NCBI RefSeq assembly: GCF_026278345.1 | Contig: NZ_CP111085.1 | Coordinates: 5,486,501-5,550,500 of the forward strand | Source: Tellurirhabdus rosea | GTDB taxonomy: Bacteria; Bacteroidota; Bacteroidia; Cytophagales; Spirosomataceae | Length of the DNA stretch: 64,000 nt | Reading direction: 5' to 3' | In this document: piece by piece, positions 16,678-26,145 of the stretch | Layout: each line of letters starts with the position of its first letter | Numbering within the stretch: the stretch's first letter is position 1 | Made by a program: the position numbers and the translations under genes | Notes under the pieces: model-generated | The model's database searches: none | Told to the model about the DNA's origin: nothing | Seen by the model: only the letters and a program-made list of their open reading frames with translations

Positions 16678-17892
16678 TTGAATACGCTTCTTACCCCAAG
16701 GCAGCTTTTTTTTCAGCACGTCGCCCAGACCTCCGACTTCCCGCTGGCCCTCGAAATCGAGCGGGCCGAAGGTATCTACCTGTACGGAACCGAAGGGCAG
16801 AGATACATTGATCTGATCTCCGGCATCGGCGTCAGCAACGTAGGCCACCGCCACCCCGCCGTGCTGGAGGCGATTTACGGGCAACTGGACAAATACATGC
16901 ACCTGATGGTGTACGGCGAGTTTGTCCAGACGCCGCAGGTGCAGCTGGCCCACGCGCTGGCCGAAACGGTGGCCGCAGCCGGGCTTCCCCCGACGGCCTA
17001 CGGTCCCCTGCAAAGCGTTTATTTTACCAATTCCGGTACGGAAGCCATCGAAGGCGCCATGAAGCTGGCAAAACGCTTTACTGGCCGCACCGAACTCATT
17101 TCCTGCTTCAACTCCTACCACGGCGCTACGCAGGGTGCCCTCTCGCTGGCGGGCGGCGAGTGGTTCAAAAACAGCTTCCGGCCGCTGCTGCCCGGTATCC
17201 GGCACATCCAGCACGGCCGCTGGGAGGACATCCAGAAGATAAGCTGCCGGACGGCGGCCGTCATCATGGAAGTCGTGCAGGGCGAAGCGGGCGTTCGCGT
17301 TCCCGATCCGGCTTACCTTCAGGCCGTCCGGCAACGGTGTACCGAAGTGGGGGCCCTCCTGATTTTCGACGAAATCCAGACCGGTTTCGGCCGGACGGGC
17401 ACATTCTGGGCCTTTGAAGATTTCGGCGTTATGCCGGATGTGCTGGTCTGCGCCAAAGGCATGGGTGGCGGTATGCCCATCGGGGCCTTTATCGCGCCAA
17501 CGGAGGTGATGAGCGTGTTCAAAACCGGGCCAATCCTGGGCCACATCACCACTTTTGGCGGGCATCCGGTCAGCTGTGCGGCCTCCCTGGCGACGTTACA
17601 GATCATTCGGGACCAGCAGTTATATGCCAAAGCGGAGCAAAAAGGCCAGTTGTTCCGGCAACGGCTGGTGCATCCGGCCATTCGGGAAGTCCGGGGCAAG
17701 GGGCTGATGCTGGCGGCAGAATTCGCGTCGTTCGACGTGCTCAAACCCGTTATCGACCGGGCCATTTCGGCGGGCGTCCTGACCGACTGGTTCCTGTTCT
17801 GCGACCATTCGATGCGCATTGCCCCACCGCTGGTAATTACGGAGGCGGAGATTGACGAGGCGTGTACGTTGATTCTGGGAGCGATTGATTGA
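16678..17892 (+). CDS. Class III aminotransferase (acetylornithine/ornithine aminotransferase-like)
   Basis: Protein of 404 residues, the normal length for PLP fold-type I, class III enzymes. Lys260 (CAKGMGGGMPIGAF) binds PLP. FTNSGTEAIEGAMKLAK is the phosphate-binding region and LIFDEIQTGFGRTG carries the Asp that binds the pyridine nitrogen. The start is a TTG, with no ATG before conserved sequence. The substrate could be ornithine, acetylornithine, a 4-aminobutyrate or another omega-amine; nothing in the neighbourhood settles this. It is not in an arginine operon. Confidence 0.88.
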   Translation: MNTLLTPRQLFFQHVAQTSDFPLALEIERAEGIYLYGTEGQRYIDLISGIGVSNVGHRHPAVLEAIYGQLDKYMHLMVYGEFVQTPQVQLAHALAETVAAAGLPPTAYGPLQSVYFTNSGTEAIEGAMKLAKRFTGRTELISCFNSYHGATQGALSLAGGEWFKNSFRPLLPGIRHIQHGRWEDIQKISCRTAAVIMEVVQGEAGVRVPDPAYLQAVRQRCTEVGALLIFDEIQTGFGRTGTFWAFEDFGVMPDVLVCAKGMGGGMPIGAFIAPTEVMSVFKTGPILGHITTFGGHPVSCAASLATLQIIRDQQLYAKAEQKGQLFRQRLVHPAIREVRGKGLMLAAEFASFDVLKPVIDRAISAGVLTDWFLFCDHSMRIAPPLVITEAEIDEACTLILGAID

Positions 17893-18202
17893 CGTTTTTT
17901 CTTGCAGATAAACGCAGATGCCCGCAGAAAAATCAGCGTAAATCAGCGCCTAAAATCTGCGACCCTCTGCGAGCAACCCACCGGGCTGCTGGCCAATTAT
18001 ACGATTCTGTACCTGAATACCCGCGGCTACCACTGAGTCAGGGCGGTGTCTACATGGCAGATTATTCAAAACGCGCCCTTTTGCCAATTACCGCTTTTTT
18101 GTGCAAAAACGGCGGCTTTTTGGTAAATTGAGCTTTGTTCTGACCGAACCACCCCGCCTTTGTGAACCGTTATTGCTATAAGCTATCGTTAAAAGAAACA
18201 GT
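17893..18202. repeat. Gap with CGCAGAT word repeat
   Basis: The gap holds no credible gene. Bases 17903-17980 repeat GCAGATAAACGCAGAT, CGCAGAAAAATCAGCGTAAATCAGCGCC and TCTGCGACCCTCTGCG, giving arms that pair imperfectly. This is the best example of the CGCAGA/TCTGCG word type. The rest (18000-18202) is AT-richer leader sequence before the helicase gene; no clear promoter box was found. Confidence 0.6.
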
Positions 18203-20344
18203 ATGTCCGCCGCCGTAAACCAGAAACTCGAATTAGCCCGAAATTTCGTCCTGCACACCAACCGGAACGTTTTTCTGACGGGAAAAGCCGGAACGGGCAA
18301 AACCACGTTTCTGCACTCGATCAAATATGCAACCGGCAAACGGCTGGTGGTGGTCGCGCCCACCGGCGTGGCGGCCATCAACGCGGGCGGCGTGACGATC
18401 CACTCGTTTTTCCAACTGCCGTTCGGCCCCCTGGTACCCGGCTCCGACCGGCAGCCCACCCGCAAATTTACCAAAGACAAGCTGCGCCTGATCCGGACGC
18501 TGGACCTACTGGTGATCGACGAAATCAGCATGGTGCGGGCCGATGTCCTGGACGGCATCGATGCCGTCCTGCGCCGGTACCGAAACCCGACTCAGCCTTT
18601 TGGCGGCGTGCAGTTGCTGATGATCGGCGACATGCAGCAGCTGCCGCCCGTTATCCGGGATGAGGACTGGGCGCTGCTTCGGCCGTATTACGAAACGGGC
18701 TACTTCTTCGGCAGCCGCGCGCTTCAGCAGATTCCCTACGTGTCCATCGAACTGACGCATATTTATCGCCAGTCGGACGAGCAGTTTATCGGAATTCTGA
18801 ACGCCATTCGGGAGAAGAAGATTACGGCTCAGCAGCTCCAGGTCCTGAATGCCCGTCACCAGCCGGATTTCCGGCCGACAGAAGAACTGCCTTACATCAC
18901 CTTATCGACGCACAACTCGGCGGCCCAACAGATTAACAGCCAGCGGCTGGACGAACTGGACGAAGAATCGCAGGTTTTTACGGCAACGATTGACGGGGAA
19001 TTTCCCGCCCATGCCTTCCCCACCGAGGCCGAACTGGAGCTGAAAGTCGGGGCGCAGGTGATGTTCGTCAAAAATGACATTTCCCGCGAAAAGCGCTATT
19101 TCAACGGAAAAATCGGCCGGATTACGGAAATCGACGAGGATGTCATCTACGTTCGCTGCCCGCAGGATGAGGAAGAGATCAGCGTCACGCCCGTCAGTTG
19201 GGAAAACATCCGGTACGGCCTCGACCCCGGCAGCCAGGAAATCCGGGCCGACGTGATCGGAACCTTCTCGCAATACCCTCTGAAGCTCGCCTGGGCCATC
19301 ACCATCCACAAAAGCCAGGGCCTGACCTTCGAACGGGCCATCATCGACGCGGCGGCGGCCTTCACGCACGGACAGGTGTACGTTGCCCTCAGCCGCTGTA
19401 AAACGCTGGAAGGCATCGTGCTGAGCGCGCCCATTCCCTCCAGCAGCATCAAGAATGAGTGGATTCTGGACGAATTTCATCAGGAAGTTCAGCAGAAAAC
19501 GCCGACCGAACGGGAGTACGAAGAGTCGAAGCGAGCCTATCAGGAAACCTTGCTTCAGGAGCTGTTCTCTTTCCGGCAGGCCGCGTTTCTGTTGCAGAAA
19601 GCCCATAAAGTCGTCCGGGAAAATGCGTCTTCGCTGGATGCCGACCTGATGCCGGCCTTCGAAAAGCTGGAAGGCATTTTTCTGGAAAAAGCCGTTCGGG
19701 TCACGGAGCGTTTTGAACGCGATCTGGCCCGTTATTTCTCCGAAAGCTGCCTGCCGGAAGAAAACCAGCCGCTGCAGGAGCGCATCGGCAAGGCAAGCCT
19801 GTATTTCAAGGAGATTCTGTGGCAAGAACTGCTCCAGCCGCTGCACCGCCTGCCGACGGGTTCGGACAACCAGCAGGTGCGGACCGCGATGCTCGAAGCG
19901 GTCCAGGAGTTTGAAAAAGAACTGAATACAAAACTGAGCTGCTTTGAGCGCTGCCGGACCGGCTTTGAGTCAATGGCCTACCTGAAAGCCCGGAACGAAG
20001 CCGAACTGTCCTTCAAATCGGGTCTGGGTAAAGCCGCCGCGGTGGTTCCGGCCGCGTCGGCGGGAAGCGAGGCGGAGGGCGAAAGCCCCGTGGCCTATCC
20101 CGGCCTGTACCGGACGATTGTTCGGTGGCGGGACGCTCTAGCGGCCGAAAGCGACGTAAAAGGCTACATGGTGCTTCCTCGAAAAACCATTCTGGAACTG
20201 GCAAACGGCCTTCCGCAGACCCTTCGGGACCTGGAGAAGGTCAAGGGAATTGGCAAACTGAAGGCCCGGCAGTTCGGGCCGGAACTTCTCGAACTGATTC
20301 AGCTCTGGTGCGAGGAGAACGATGTCCAGCCCGAAACATTCTGA
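18203..20344 (+). CDS. Pif1/RecD-like superfamily 1 helicase with C-terminal HRDC domain
   Basis: Protein of 713 residues. Walker A GKAGTGKTT (about residues 27-35) and Walker B LLVIDEISMV are clear. The later motifs KSQGLTFERAIID and GQVYVALSRCKTLEG mark the SF1B Pif1/RecD class, which unwinds DNA 5' to 3' and often acts on G-quadruplexes or stalled forks. The last 85 residues (YRTIVRWRDALAAES ... LEKVKGIGKLKARQFG) form an HRDC domain, as in RecQ. A coiled middle segment (about 430-600) is of unknown use. The gene ends at a strong two-way terminator facing thioredoxin. Confidence 0.9.
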   Translation: MSAAVNQKLELARNFVLHTNRNVFLTGKAGTGKTTFLHSIKYATGKRLVVVAPTGVAAINAGGVTIHSFFQLPFGPLVPGSDRQPTRKFTKDKLRLIRTLDLLVIDEISMVRADVLDGIDAVLRRYRNPTQPFGGVQLLMIGDMQQLPPVIRDEDWALLRPYYETGYFFGSRALQQIPYVSIELTHIYRQSDEQFIGILNAIREKKITAQQLQVLNARHQPDFRPTEELPYITLSTHNSAAQQINSQRLDELDEESQVFTATIDGEFPAHAFPTEAELELKVGAQVMFVKNDISREKRYFNGKIGRITEIDEDVIYVRCPQDEEEISVTPVSWENIRYGLDPGSQEIRADVIGTFSQYPLKLAWAITIHKSQGLTFERAIIDAAAAFTHGQVYVALSRCKTLEGIVLSAPIPSSSIKNEWILDEFHQEVQQKTPTEREYEESKRAYQETLLQELFSFRQAAFLLQKAHKVVRENASSLDADLMPAFEKLEGIFLEKAVRVTERFERDLARYFSESCLPEENQPLQERIGKASLYFKEILWQELLQPLHRLPTGSDNQQVRTAMLEAVQEFEKELNTKLSCFERCRTGFESMAYLKARNEAELSFKSGLGKAAAVVPAASAGSEAEGESPVAYPGLYRTIVRWRDALAAESDVKGYMVLPRKTILELANGLPQTLRDLEKVKGIGKLKARQFGPELLELIQLWCEENDVQPETF

Positions 20345-20355
20345 AAAAAAGGCGT

Positions 20356-20396
20356 AAAAGCGAAAGCCGGACTTTGATGGTCCGGCTTTCGCTTTT
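20356..20396. terminator. Two-way terminator between helicase and thioredoxin genes
   Basis: A perfect 17-base stem (20356-20372 with 20380-20396) closes a seven-base loop TTTGATG. The stem ends in four A-T pairs, which gives a T run in the plus direction. A further A run at 20344-20350 gives one in the minus direction. Both convergent genes stop within about 20 bases. Confidence 0.92.
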
Positions 20397-20415
20397 ATCT
20401 ATTGGCCTACATGGC

Positions 20416-20736
20416 TTACAGCTGCGCCTGCAGTTTCTGGTCCAGAACAGACTTGGGCACCGCACCGATCACCTTATCCACCAGCTGGCCGTTCTTGAAA
20501 ACCATCAGCGTCGGGATGCTGCGAATGCCGAACTGGGCAGGAACCTGCGCGTTCATATCCACGTCCATTTTGCCGATTACGGCTTTTCCTTCGTATTCAG
20601 TTGCCAGTTGCTCGACAACGGGACCAATCATTTTGCACGGTCCGCACCACTCCGCCCAGAAGTCAACCAGTACCGGCTTGTCAGAATTAATCACCTCAGC
20701 AAAATTGGAGTCGGTGATTTCTATTGCTTTTGCCAT
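20416..20736 (-). CDS. trxA: Thioredoxin
   Basis: Cytoplasmic thiol-disulfide reductase of 106 residues, normal length. The active site is WC31GPC34K, and IRSIPTLMVFKNG carries the cis-Pro76 region. The ATG at 20734-20736 matches the usual thioredoxin start (MAKAIEITDSNF); the upstream extension is not conserved sequence. The gene stands alone, 170 bases from dnaE. Confidence 0.96.
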   Translation of the reverse strand: MAKAIEITDSNFAEVINSDKPVLVDFWAEWCGPCKMIGPVVEQLATEYEGKAVIGKMDVDMNAQVPAQFGIRSIPTLMVFKNGQLVDKVIGAVPKSVLDQKLQAQL

Positions 20737-20910
20737 GTTTGTATGGAATTGTTTTGTAGAAATTAACTCATTAGTACCGGTACAATGTTTTGAATCTGGA
20801 AAAAGTTCATGTATGTCGAAGCAGACGGGCCGGTTTCCAATCATTAAAAGCTATCGGTTATCAATTGGCTCGATAACGGTCCGCCGAAAGGTTTGAGATA
20901 GAGTCACTTC

Positions 20911-23900
20911 TTAATTCAGGCGGCATTTTACCCCATCCAGCGCATCCAGGGCTTTCAGCAGTTCGTTGACCGGAGCCACCTTGAACGGCCGGGAGAGCAA
21001 GCTCACCTCCACCGGTTCGTCCCGGTCGCGGATGGACATCAGCAGGTTACAGTGCCCCGGATACGCCTTGACCAGATCGGTCAGATGAGCCACAAATTCG
21101 TTGTTAATCACCTGAAGATCAAGCTGCACGCACAACTCCCGGCTGTACTTCTGCCGGACTTCGGTCAGCAGTTGGATGGCGTTCGGGCGGAATTCGAACT
21201 GATCGGAGTTCCAGCGGTTCTGCAGCTTGCCTTTGATGTGCAGGAAGTGCCCGACTTCGATGTAGTTGCTCAGCCGCACGTAATCTTCGCCGAACAAGCT
21301 CATTTCGACGGACCCGTTATAATCTTCCAGTTTGAAAATAATGAACGGGTTCCCGTTGCGGGCCTGCCGGAGCTGAGAACTCGTGACGATCCCGCCGACG
21401 GTGATCTCCTTGCCCTTGTTGACGTCGTCGTACAACCGGTCTAGCGTACACGTACAGAAGCTTTCGAGTTCGAGCCGGAACTCGTCGAGCGGGTGGCCGG
21501 TGATGTAAAAGCCGACCACGTCTTTCTCGAACTTGAGCTTGTCGATTTCGCTCCAGGTCGGCACGTTCGGGGCTTTGGGGCGGGGCAGGTCGGGTTCGCC
21601 GCCGTTCATGGCTCCAAACAGCGACTGCTGCGCGGCCGACTTCTCGGCGTGGTAGTTGTTGGCGTACCGGATGAGCCGTTCGAGGAAGGTGCCCGTTTCG
21701 CCCTGCGGCACATCGAAAAACTGCGCCCGGTGGCACTCGTCGAGGTTGTCGAACGCCCCGGCATAGGCCAGTGATTCCAGCGTTTTCTTGTTCACCGTCC
21801 GCAGATTCGACCGGATCATGAAGTCGTAGAGGTCCTTGTAAGGCCCGCCCTTGCGGCGCTCGTCGATGATCGATTCCACGGCCGCGTCGCCCGTGCCTTT
21901 GATGCCGCCGAGCCCAAAACGGATTTCGCCCTTTTTGTTCACCCCAAAAAAGCGCTCCGATTCGTTCACATCCGGACCCAGAACCGGAATCCCGATGCTC
22001 TTACATTCTTCGAGGAAGAAGGTGATTTTTTCGATGTTGCCGAGGCAGGACGTCAAAACGGCCGCCATGTACTCGGCCTTGTAGTGCGACTTCAGGTAGG
22101 CCGTCTGGTAAGCGACGAAGGCGTAACAGGTCGAGTGCGATTTGTTGAAGGCGTAGGAGGCAAAGGCTTCCCAGTCGGTCCAGACTTTCTCGCAGGCTTT
22201 CACGTTCAGGCCGTTTTTGGCGCAGCCTTCCATGAATTTGACCTTCATTTTATCCAGAACTTCCTTCTGCTTTTTCCCCATGGCCTTCCGCAGCACGTCG
22301 GCGTCGCCTTTGGTAAAGCCGCCCAGTTTCTGGGAAAGCAGCATCACCTGCTCCTGGTAGACGTTGATTCCGTACGTTTCGGCCAGGTGCTCCTCCATTT
22401 CGGGAAGGTCATATTTCACCTCCTCGCGCCCGTGTTTCCGGTTGATAAAGTTCGGAATGTAGGCGATCGGACCCGGGCGGTAGAGGGCGTTCATGGCAAT
22501 CAGGTCCTCGAAGCGGTCGGGCTTGAGTTCCTTCATGTACTTCTTCATCCCGTCCGATTCGAACTGGAAGATAGCGTTGGTTTCGCCCCGCTGGAAAAGC
22601 TCGTAGGTTTTCTGGTCGTCGAGCGGGATGTAATCGATGTCGATTTCGACGCCGTGGTTCTGCTTGATGAGCCGGAGGGCCTCCTTGATGATGGTCAGGT
22701 TGCGCAGACCAAGAAAGTCCATCTTGATAACGCCCGCGTCCTCGATGATTTTTCCTTCGTACTGCGTAATCAGCAGGTCCGAGTCTTTGGAGGTGGCTAC
22801 GGGCAGGATGTTCGACAGGTCGTCGGGCGCGATGATAATTCCGGCGGCGTGGATACCTGTGTTCCGGACGGTTCCTTCCAGCTTCCGGGCCTGCCGCAGC
22901 ACGTTCGAAATCTGGGACGAATCGGCCAGCAGTTTCATTTCCCGGACGGTCCGTTCGTCGCCGGATTCCAGCGCCCGCATCTTCCGGACGTTCTCGACCT
23001 CCTCGGGCTGAATCATGTTGGCCAGCGAGTCAATCGGGTCCTCGAAAATCTTGCGGAGCGTCATGTTATACGTCGGCTTGTCGGGCACCAGTTTCGCCAG
23101 GGCGTTGGAGTCCGACAGGGGCAGTTCCATCACGCGGGCCACGTCCTTGATGGCCGATTTGGCGGCCATCGTGCCGTAGGTCACAATCTGCGCCACCTGC
23201 TGCTTGCCGTATTTCTGCACCACATAATCGATTACCTTCTGCCGGCCTTCGTCGTCGAAGTCCGTATCGATATCGGGCATGGACTTCCGGTCGGGGTTCA
23301 GGAATCGCTCAAACAGCAGGTTGTATTTGATCGGGTCAATGTTCGTAATGCCGATGCAGTAGGCCACCGCCGAGCCCGCCGCCGAGCCCCGGCCCGGCCC
23401 GATCATCACGCCCAGGTCGCGACCCGCTTTGATGAAGTCCGATACGATGAGAAAGTAACCGGCGAAGCCCATCGTCTTAATGGTAAACAACTCGAAGTCA
23501 AGCCGTTCCTGCGCCTCGGGAGTAATCTCGCCGTAGCGTTCCTTGGCGCCGGTGTACGTCAGGTGCTTGAGGTATTCCCACTGGTTCAAAACATCGTCGT
23601 CGTGCACCTGGAACTCCCTGGGAATAGGGAAGTTAGGCAGCATGATGTCGCGCTTTAGTTTAAGCGTCTCGACCTTGCCGACAATCTCGTTCGTATTGTC
23701 GATCGCCTCCGGCAAATCGCTGAAGAGCGTCGACATTTCCTGCGTATTCTTGAAATAAAACTGGTCGTTGAAAAAGGCAAACCGCGTGCCTTTCGGGAAG
23801 CCTTCCTCGTCGTTGAACTCTTTGGCGGAAGGCGTACTCATCTTCTCCCCCGTGTTGACGCAGAGCAGAATATCGTGCGCCACCCAGTCTTCCTGATCGA

Positions 23901-24528
23901 CGTAGTGGGAGTCGTTGGAAGCGATGATTTTGACGTTGTACTTCCGGGCAAACTTGACGAGTACCTCGTTGACCTTGATCTGGTCGGCAATTTCGTGGCG
24001 CTGCAACTCCACGTAATAGTCTTCGCCGAAGCGGTCGAGCCACCACTTAAACTCTTTTTCGCCCTCGGCCTCTCCTTTTTTCAGAATGGTTTTCGGCACC
24101 ATCGCCCCAATGCAGCAGGTGGTGGCAATCAGCCCCTCCATATGCTTTTCGATGAGGGCTTTGGTAATCCGGGGATATTTGCCGTACAGGCCGTCCATGT
24201 AGCCCAGCGAGCAGAGCTTGGACAGGTTCTTGTAGCCCGTCGGGTTCTTGGCCAGCAGGAGCTGGTGGTAGCGGACGTCTTTCTGTTCCTTGGTAAACTG
24301 TTTCCGGGTGTGGTCTTCCACGACGTAAAATTCGCAGCCCACAATCGGTTTGATGCCCTGCTTGGACGCCTCGGCCACAAACTCGAACACGCCGAACATG
24401 TTCCCGTGGTCCGTGATGGCCACGGCGGGCATATTGTCGGCTTTCGCCTTTTTGATCAGCTTCTTAATATCCGCCTGCCCGTCGAGCAGGGAGTATTGCG
24501 TGTGGCAGTGAAGGTGGGAAAATTGCAT
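20911..24528 (-). CDS. dnaE: DNA polymerase III alpha subunit
   Basis: Replicative DNA polymerase catalytic subunit of 1205 residues. The N-terminal PHP domain begins FSHLHCHTQYSLLDG. The palm carries the catalytic aspartates in MPDIDTDFDDEGR. GPGRGSAAGSAVAYCIGIT is the typical motif before it. The helix-hairpin-helix and OB-fold follow (VTSSQLRQARNGNPFIIFKLED). The length fits DnaE of the Bacteroidota, with no intein or split. It is not near dnaN or dnaX. Confidence 0.97.
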   Translation of the reverse strand: MQFSHLHCHTQYSLLDGQADIKKLIKKAKADNMPAVAITDHGNMFGVFEFVAEASKQGIKPIVGCEFYVVEDHTRKQFTKEQKDVRYHQLLLAKNPTGYKNLSKLCSLGYMDGLYGKYPRITKALIEKHMEGLIATTCCIGAMVPKTILKKGEAEGEKEFKWWLDRFGEDYYVELQRHEIADQIKVNEVLVKFARKYNVKIIASNDSHYVDQEDWVAHDILLCVNTGEKMSTPSAKEFNDEEGFPKGTRFAFFNDQFYFKNTQEMSTLFSDLPEAIDNTNEIVGKVETLKLKRDIMLPNFPIPREFQVHDDDVLNQWEYLKHLTYTGAKERYGEITPEAQERLDFELFTIKTMGFAGYFLIVSDFIKAGRDLGVMIGPGRGSAAGSAVAYCIGITNIDPIKYNLLFERFLNPDRKSMPDIDTDFDDEGRQKVIDYVVQKYGKQQVAQIVTYGTMAAKSAIKDVARVMELPLSDSNALAKLVPDKPTYNMTLRKIFEDPIDSLANMIQPEEVENVRKMRALESGDERTVREMKLLADSSQISNVLRQARKLEGTVRNTGIHAAGIIIAPDDLSNILPVATSKDSDLLITQYEGKIIEDAGVIKMDFLGLRNLTIIKEALRLIKQNHGVEIDIDYIPLDDQKTYELFQRGETNAIFQFESDGMKKYMKELKPDRFEDLIAMNALYRPGPIAYIPNFINRKHGREEVKYDLPEMEEHLAETYGINVYQEQVMLLSQKLGGFTKGDADVLRKAMGKKQKEVLDKMKVKFMEGCAKNGLNVKACEKVWTDWEAFASYAFNKSHSTCYAFVAYQTAYLKSHYKAEYMAAVLTSCLGNIEKITFFLEECKSIGIPVLGPDVNESERFFGVNKKGEIRFGLGGIKGTGDAAVESIIDERRKGGPYKDLYDFMIRSNLRTVNKKTLESLAYAGAFDNLDECHRAQFFDVPQGETGTFLERLIRYANNYHAEKSAAQQSLFGAMNGGEPDLPRPKAPNVPTWSEIDKLKFEKDVVGFYITGHPLDEFRLELESFCTCTLDRLYDDVNKGKEITVGGIVTSSQLRQARNGNPFIIFKLEDYNGSVEMSLFGEDYVRLSNYIEVGHFLHIKGKLQNRWNSDQFEFRPNAIQLLTEVRQKYSRELCVQLDLQVINNEFVAHLTDLVKAYPGHCNLLMSIRDRDEPVEVSLLSRPFKVAPVNELLKALDALDGVKCRLN

Positions 24529-24695
24529 CGAATCCGTTGCTGTATTAGTAAACTCCTGAAGGGAGGATCTAAATGTAATTCAGGTTAAAAATACAGAGTT
24601 AAGACGTAGAAACCCCGGCCTTTCACTTAGATTTAAGCGCTTTTTTTAGCTCCCGTCCAACTACCTTCCTGACAGGCTGGCTTTTATACCCGGTT

Positions 24696-25220
24696 TTACC
24701 GGTTCAAAAAATACGCCCGAAATTCGGAAAGCTCCCGCAACTCAACCTCGATATACTTGGCAAATAACTTCTCGCCCACCTGATGCTGCAGGGCCGAGAT
24801 ACCCACGTCAATCAGCCGGATACCGGTATCGGTCAGGAAAATATTATCGTACCGCTCCCCACCCTGATTCGACGGGCGGCAGAGGTCGCGGTGCACAAAC
24901 CCCGCCCGGTGCAAAGCCGTTAGTTCGTCTTCAAAAACATCAAGCAGCAATTCCCGTTTGGCCTGCTCGATGCTCCGGAAATCCTGCGGGTAGAGGCGCT
25001 CCATCACCAGCATATCCCAATCATTTTGCTCGTCGTAATCTAAACGAATGAACTTTACAACCAGATCATTTATCTGATTGGCAACCTTCATTTTCTCAGC
25101 CTCCGATCCTATATCTGAACGGGTATCGCCCCGGAAAATCTTGGCGACTTCGGTGCGGCTCAGCGCGATAACCGTGTTGTTGGCTCCGTAGGAAAGCTGG
25201 TTTGGATAGGCTTTTGACAT
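24696..25220 (-). CDS. Small protein-kinase-like protein linked to an Xre-RES toxin-antitoxin pair
   Basis: Protein of 174 residues with most kinase landmarks in order: Lys27 (VAKIF), Glu40 or Glu42, hinge MERL (73-76), HRD loop His110-Arg111-Asp112, Asn126 (DNIFL) and Asp138-Val-Gly140 in place of DFG. The C-lobe is cut very short after DVG, so there is no normal activation segment or lower lobe, as in some Rio/ABC1-like or HipA-unrelated mini-kinases. Its ATG lies one base after the RES stop codon (TAATATG), so it must be co-translated with the toxin. It may phosphorylate toxin, antitoxin or a small molecule. The link to toxin control is inference. Confidence 0.72.
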   Translation of the reverse strand: MSKAYPNQLSYGANNTVIALSRTEVAKIFRGDTRSDIGSEAEKMKVANQINDLVVKFIRLDYDEQNDWDMLVMERLYPQDFRSIEQAKRELLLDVFEDELTALHRAGFVHRDLCRPSNQGGERYDNIFLTDTGIRLIDVGISALQHQVGEKLFAKYIEVELRELSEFRAYFLNR

Positions 25221-25221
25221 A

Positions 25222-25671
25222 TTATTCCTTGATTCTCGGATCAAATACAAACGGCTCGGTCCGCAGAAGCTGAACGGCTCGGAACTCCGGATGGGCGGGG
25301 TTTAGCAGGAAATTGAACTCGCCGGGAATGATCGCCGACGGAACCTGCAGCACCGGCGTCCGGACCGAACGCAGCCAGTCGTCGCCGCGCTGCTGGCAGG
25401 TATAATAGTTTTGGAAATCGAACCAGTCGGCAGGCAGGCTTTCGGGCGGAATGGTCTCCACGGCCAGGGGGTCGGGCACGTCGATGACCATCACCCGAAA
25501 GTCGTCCTGCAAACCCTCGCCCGAGCGGTGAACGACGTTCTCCAGACAGGCCAGCGCCCGGGAAGCGGCCGTGTACAAGACAAACATCCCGCGCGAGTTC
25601 CAGCGGGCGGCCCCGCCGGAGGCCAGCAGTTGACCGGCATAACGGGATTTCGTGATTCGGTAGACGAGCAT
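25222..25671 (-). CDS. RES-domain toxin
   Basis: Protein of 149 residues, typical of RES toxins. Conserved positions visible are Arg5 (VYRI), Arg23 and Tyr33 (RWNSRGMFVLYTA), Glu44 (CLENV), Ser112 (VPSAI) and Asn120 (EFNFLLNPAHPEF). RES toxins of the Xre-RES type destroy cellular NAD+, and one relative (ParT) modifies PRPP synthetase. The start overlaps the antitoxin stop by one base (TGATG), the normal coupled order of antitoxin first. The kinase-like gene follows with one base between. Confidence 0.9.
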   Translation of the reverse strand: MLVYRITKSRYAGQLLASGGAARWNSRGMFVLYTAASRALACLENVVHRSGEGLQDDFRVMVIDVPDPLAVETIPPESLPADWFDFQNYYTCQQRGDDWLRSVRTPVLQVPSAIIPGEFNFLLNPAHPEFRAVQLLRTEPFVFDPRIKE

Positions 25672-26078
25672 CAGGCCAGATCCCCGTACTCGATCCGGGT
25701 CAGTTCGTCCATGATGAGGTCAATGCCGCCGGAGGTATGCAGAAGGTCGAACGGAACCTGACTGCCCAGACCAAACGCCGGCTTGTCCATCCAGCGCCGG
25801 AAGTGGTCGTTCGAGCCGAAAAGCTCCTCTCCTTTTTCGAATAAAGCCATGATTTTCAGCGCCTTTTCGCTATCCTGGGGATTCAGCTTCCGGTCCTCCC
25901 GCTCATAGCGCTGGAAGGTCTTTACGGACGTATCAAAAACCTCCGCCAACTGCTCCCGGCGATACCCGGTCTGTTCGGCAATGTCAAAAAAAGCCGCCGC
26001 CGGAATGCCCTGTAAGGCCAGCAGCACCAGAGCGGAACGGTCCTGCGGAATTTGACGGCGTTGAACAACATTGGACAT
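25671..26078 (-). CDS. Xre/MbcA/ParS-type antitoxin
   Basis: Protein of 135 residues. A helix-turn-helix-like part (about 35-62, REQLAEVFDTSVKTFQRYERE) is followed by the DUF2384-type toxin-binding segment (ALKIMALFEKGEELFGSNDHFRRWMDKPAFGLG) ending in GDLA. It should bind the RES toxin and repress the operon. A promoter with two direct repeats lies just upstream. Size, order and overlap with the RES gene are standard for this toxin-antitoxin class. Confidence 0.9.
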   Translation of the reverse strand: MSNVVQRRQIPQDRSALVLLALQGIPAAAFFDIAEQTGYRREQLAEVFDTSVKTFQRYEREDRKLNPQDSEKALKIMALFEKGEELFGSNDHFRRWMDKPAFGLGSQVPFDLLHTSGGIDLIMDELTRIEYGDLA

Positions 26079-26100
26079 AACGAACCCGGTTTAGTGGAAA

Positions 26101-26145
26101 CAAAAATAGGAACTTTGTCCGAACAACAAAGACTTTTGTCTAAAA
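26101..26145 (-). promoter_or_regulatory. Promoter and candidate operator of the toxin-antitoxin operon
   Basis: On the minus strand TTTG (26127-26130) and TATTTTTG (26101-26108) are 18 bases apart, a full Bacteroidota promoter. The related words GACAAAAGT (26132-26140) and GACAAAGTT (26111-26119) flank the -33 box about 21 bases apart, two helical turns. This is where the Xre antitoxin would be expected to bind. Confidence 0.6.

Noticed and set aside
22084-23658. A 524-codon open frame on the plus strand
   Set aside because: It lies antisense to dnaE, whose motifs are certain. The protein is rich in Val, Phe, His and Gln, typical of antisense shadows.
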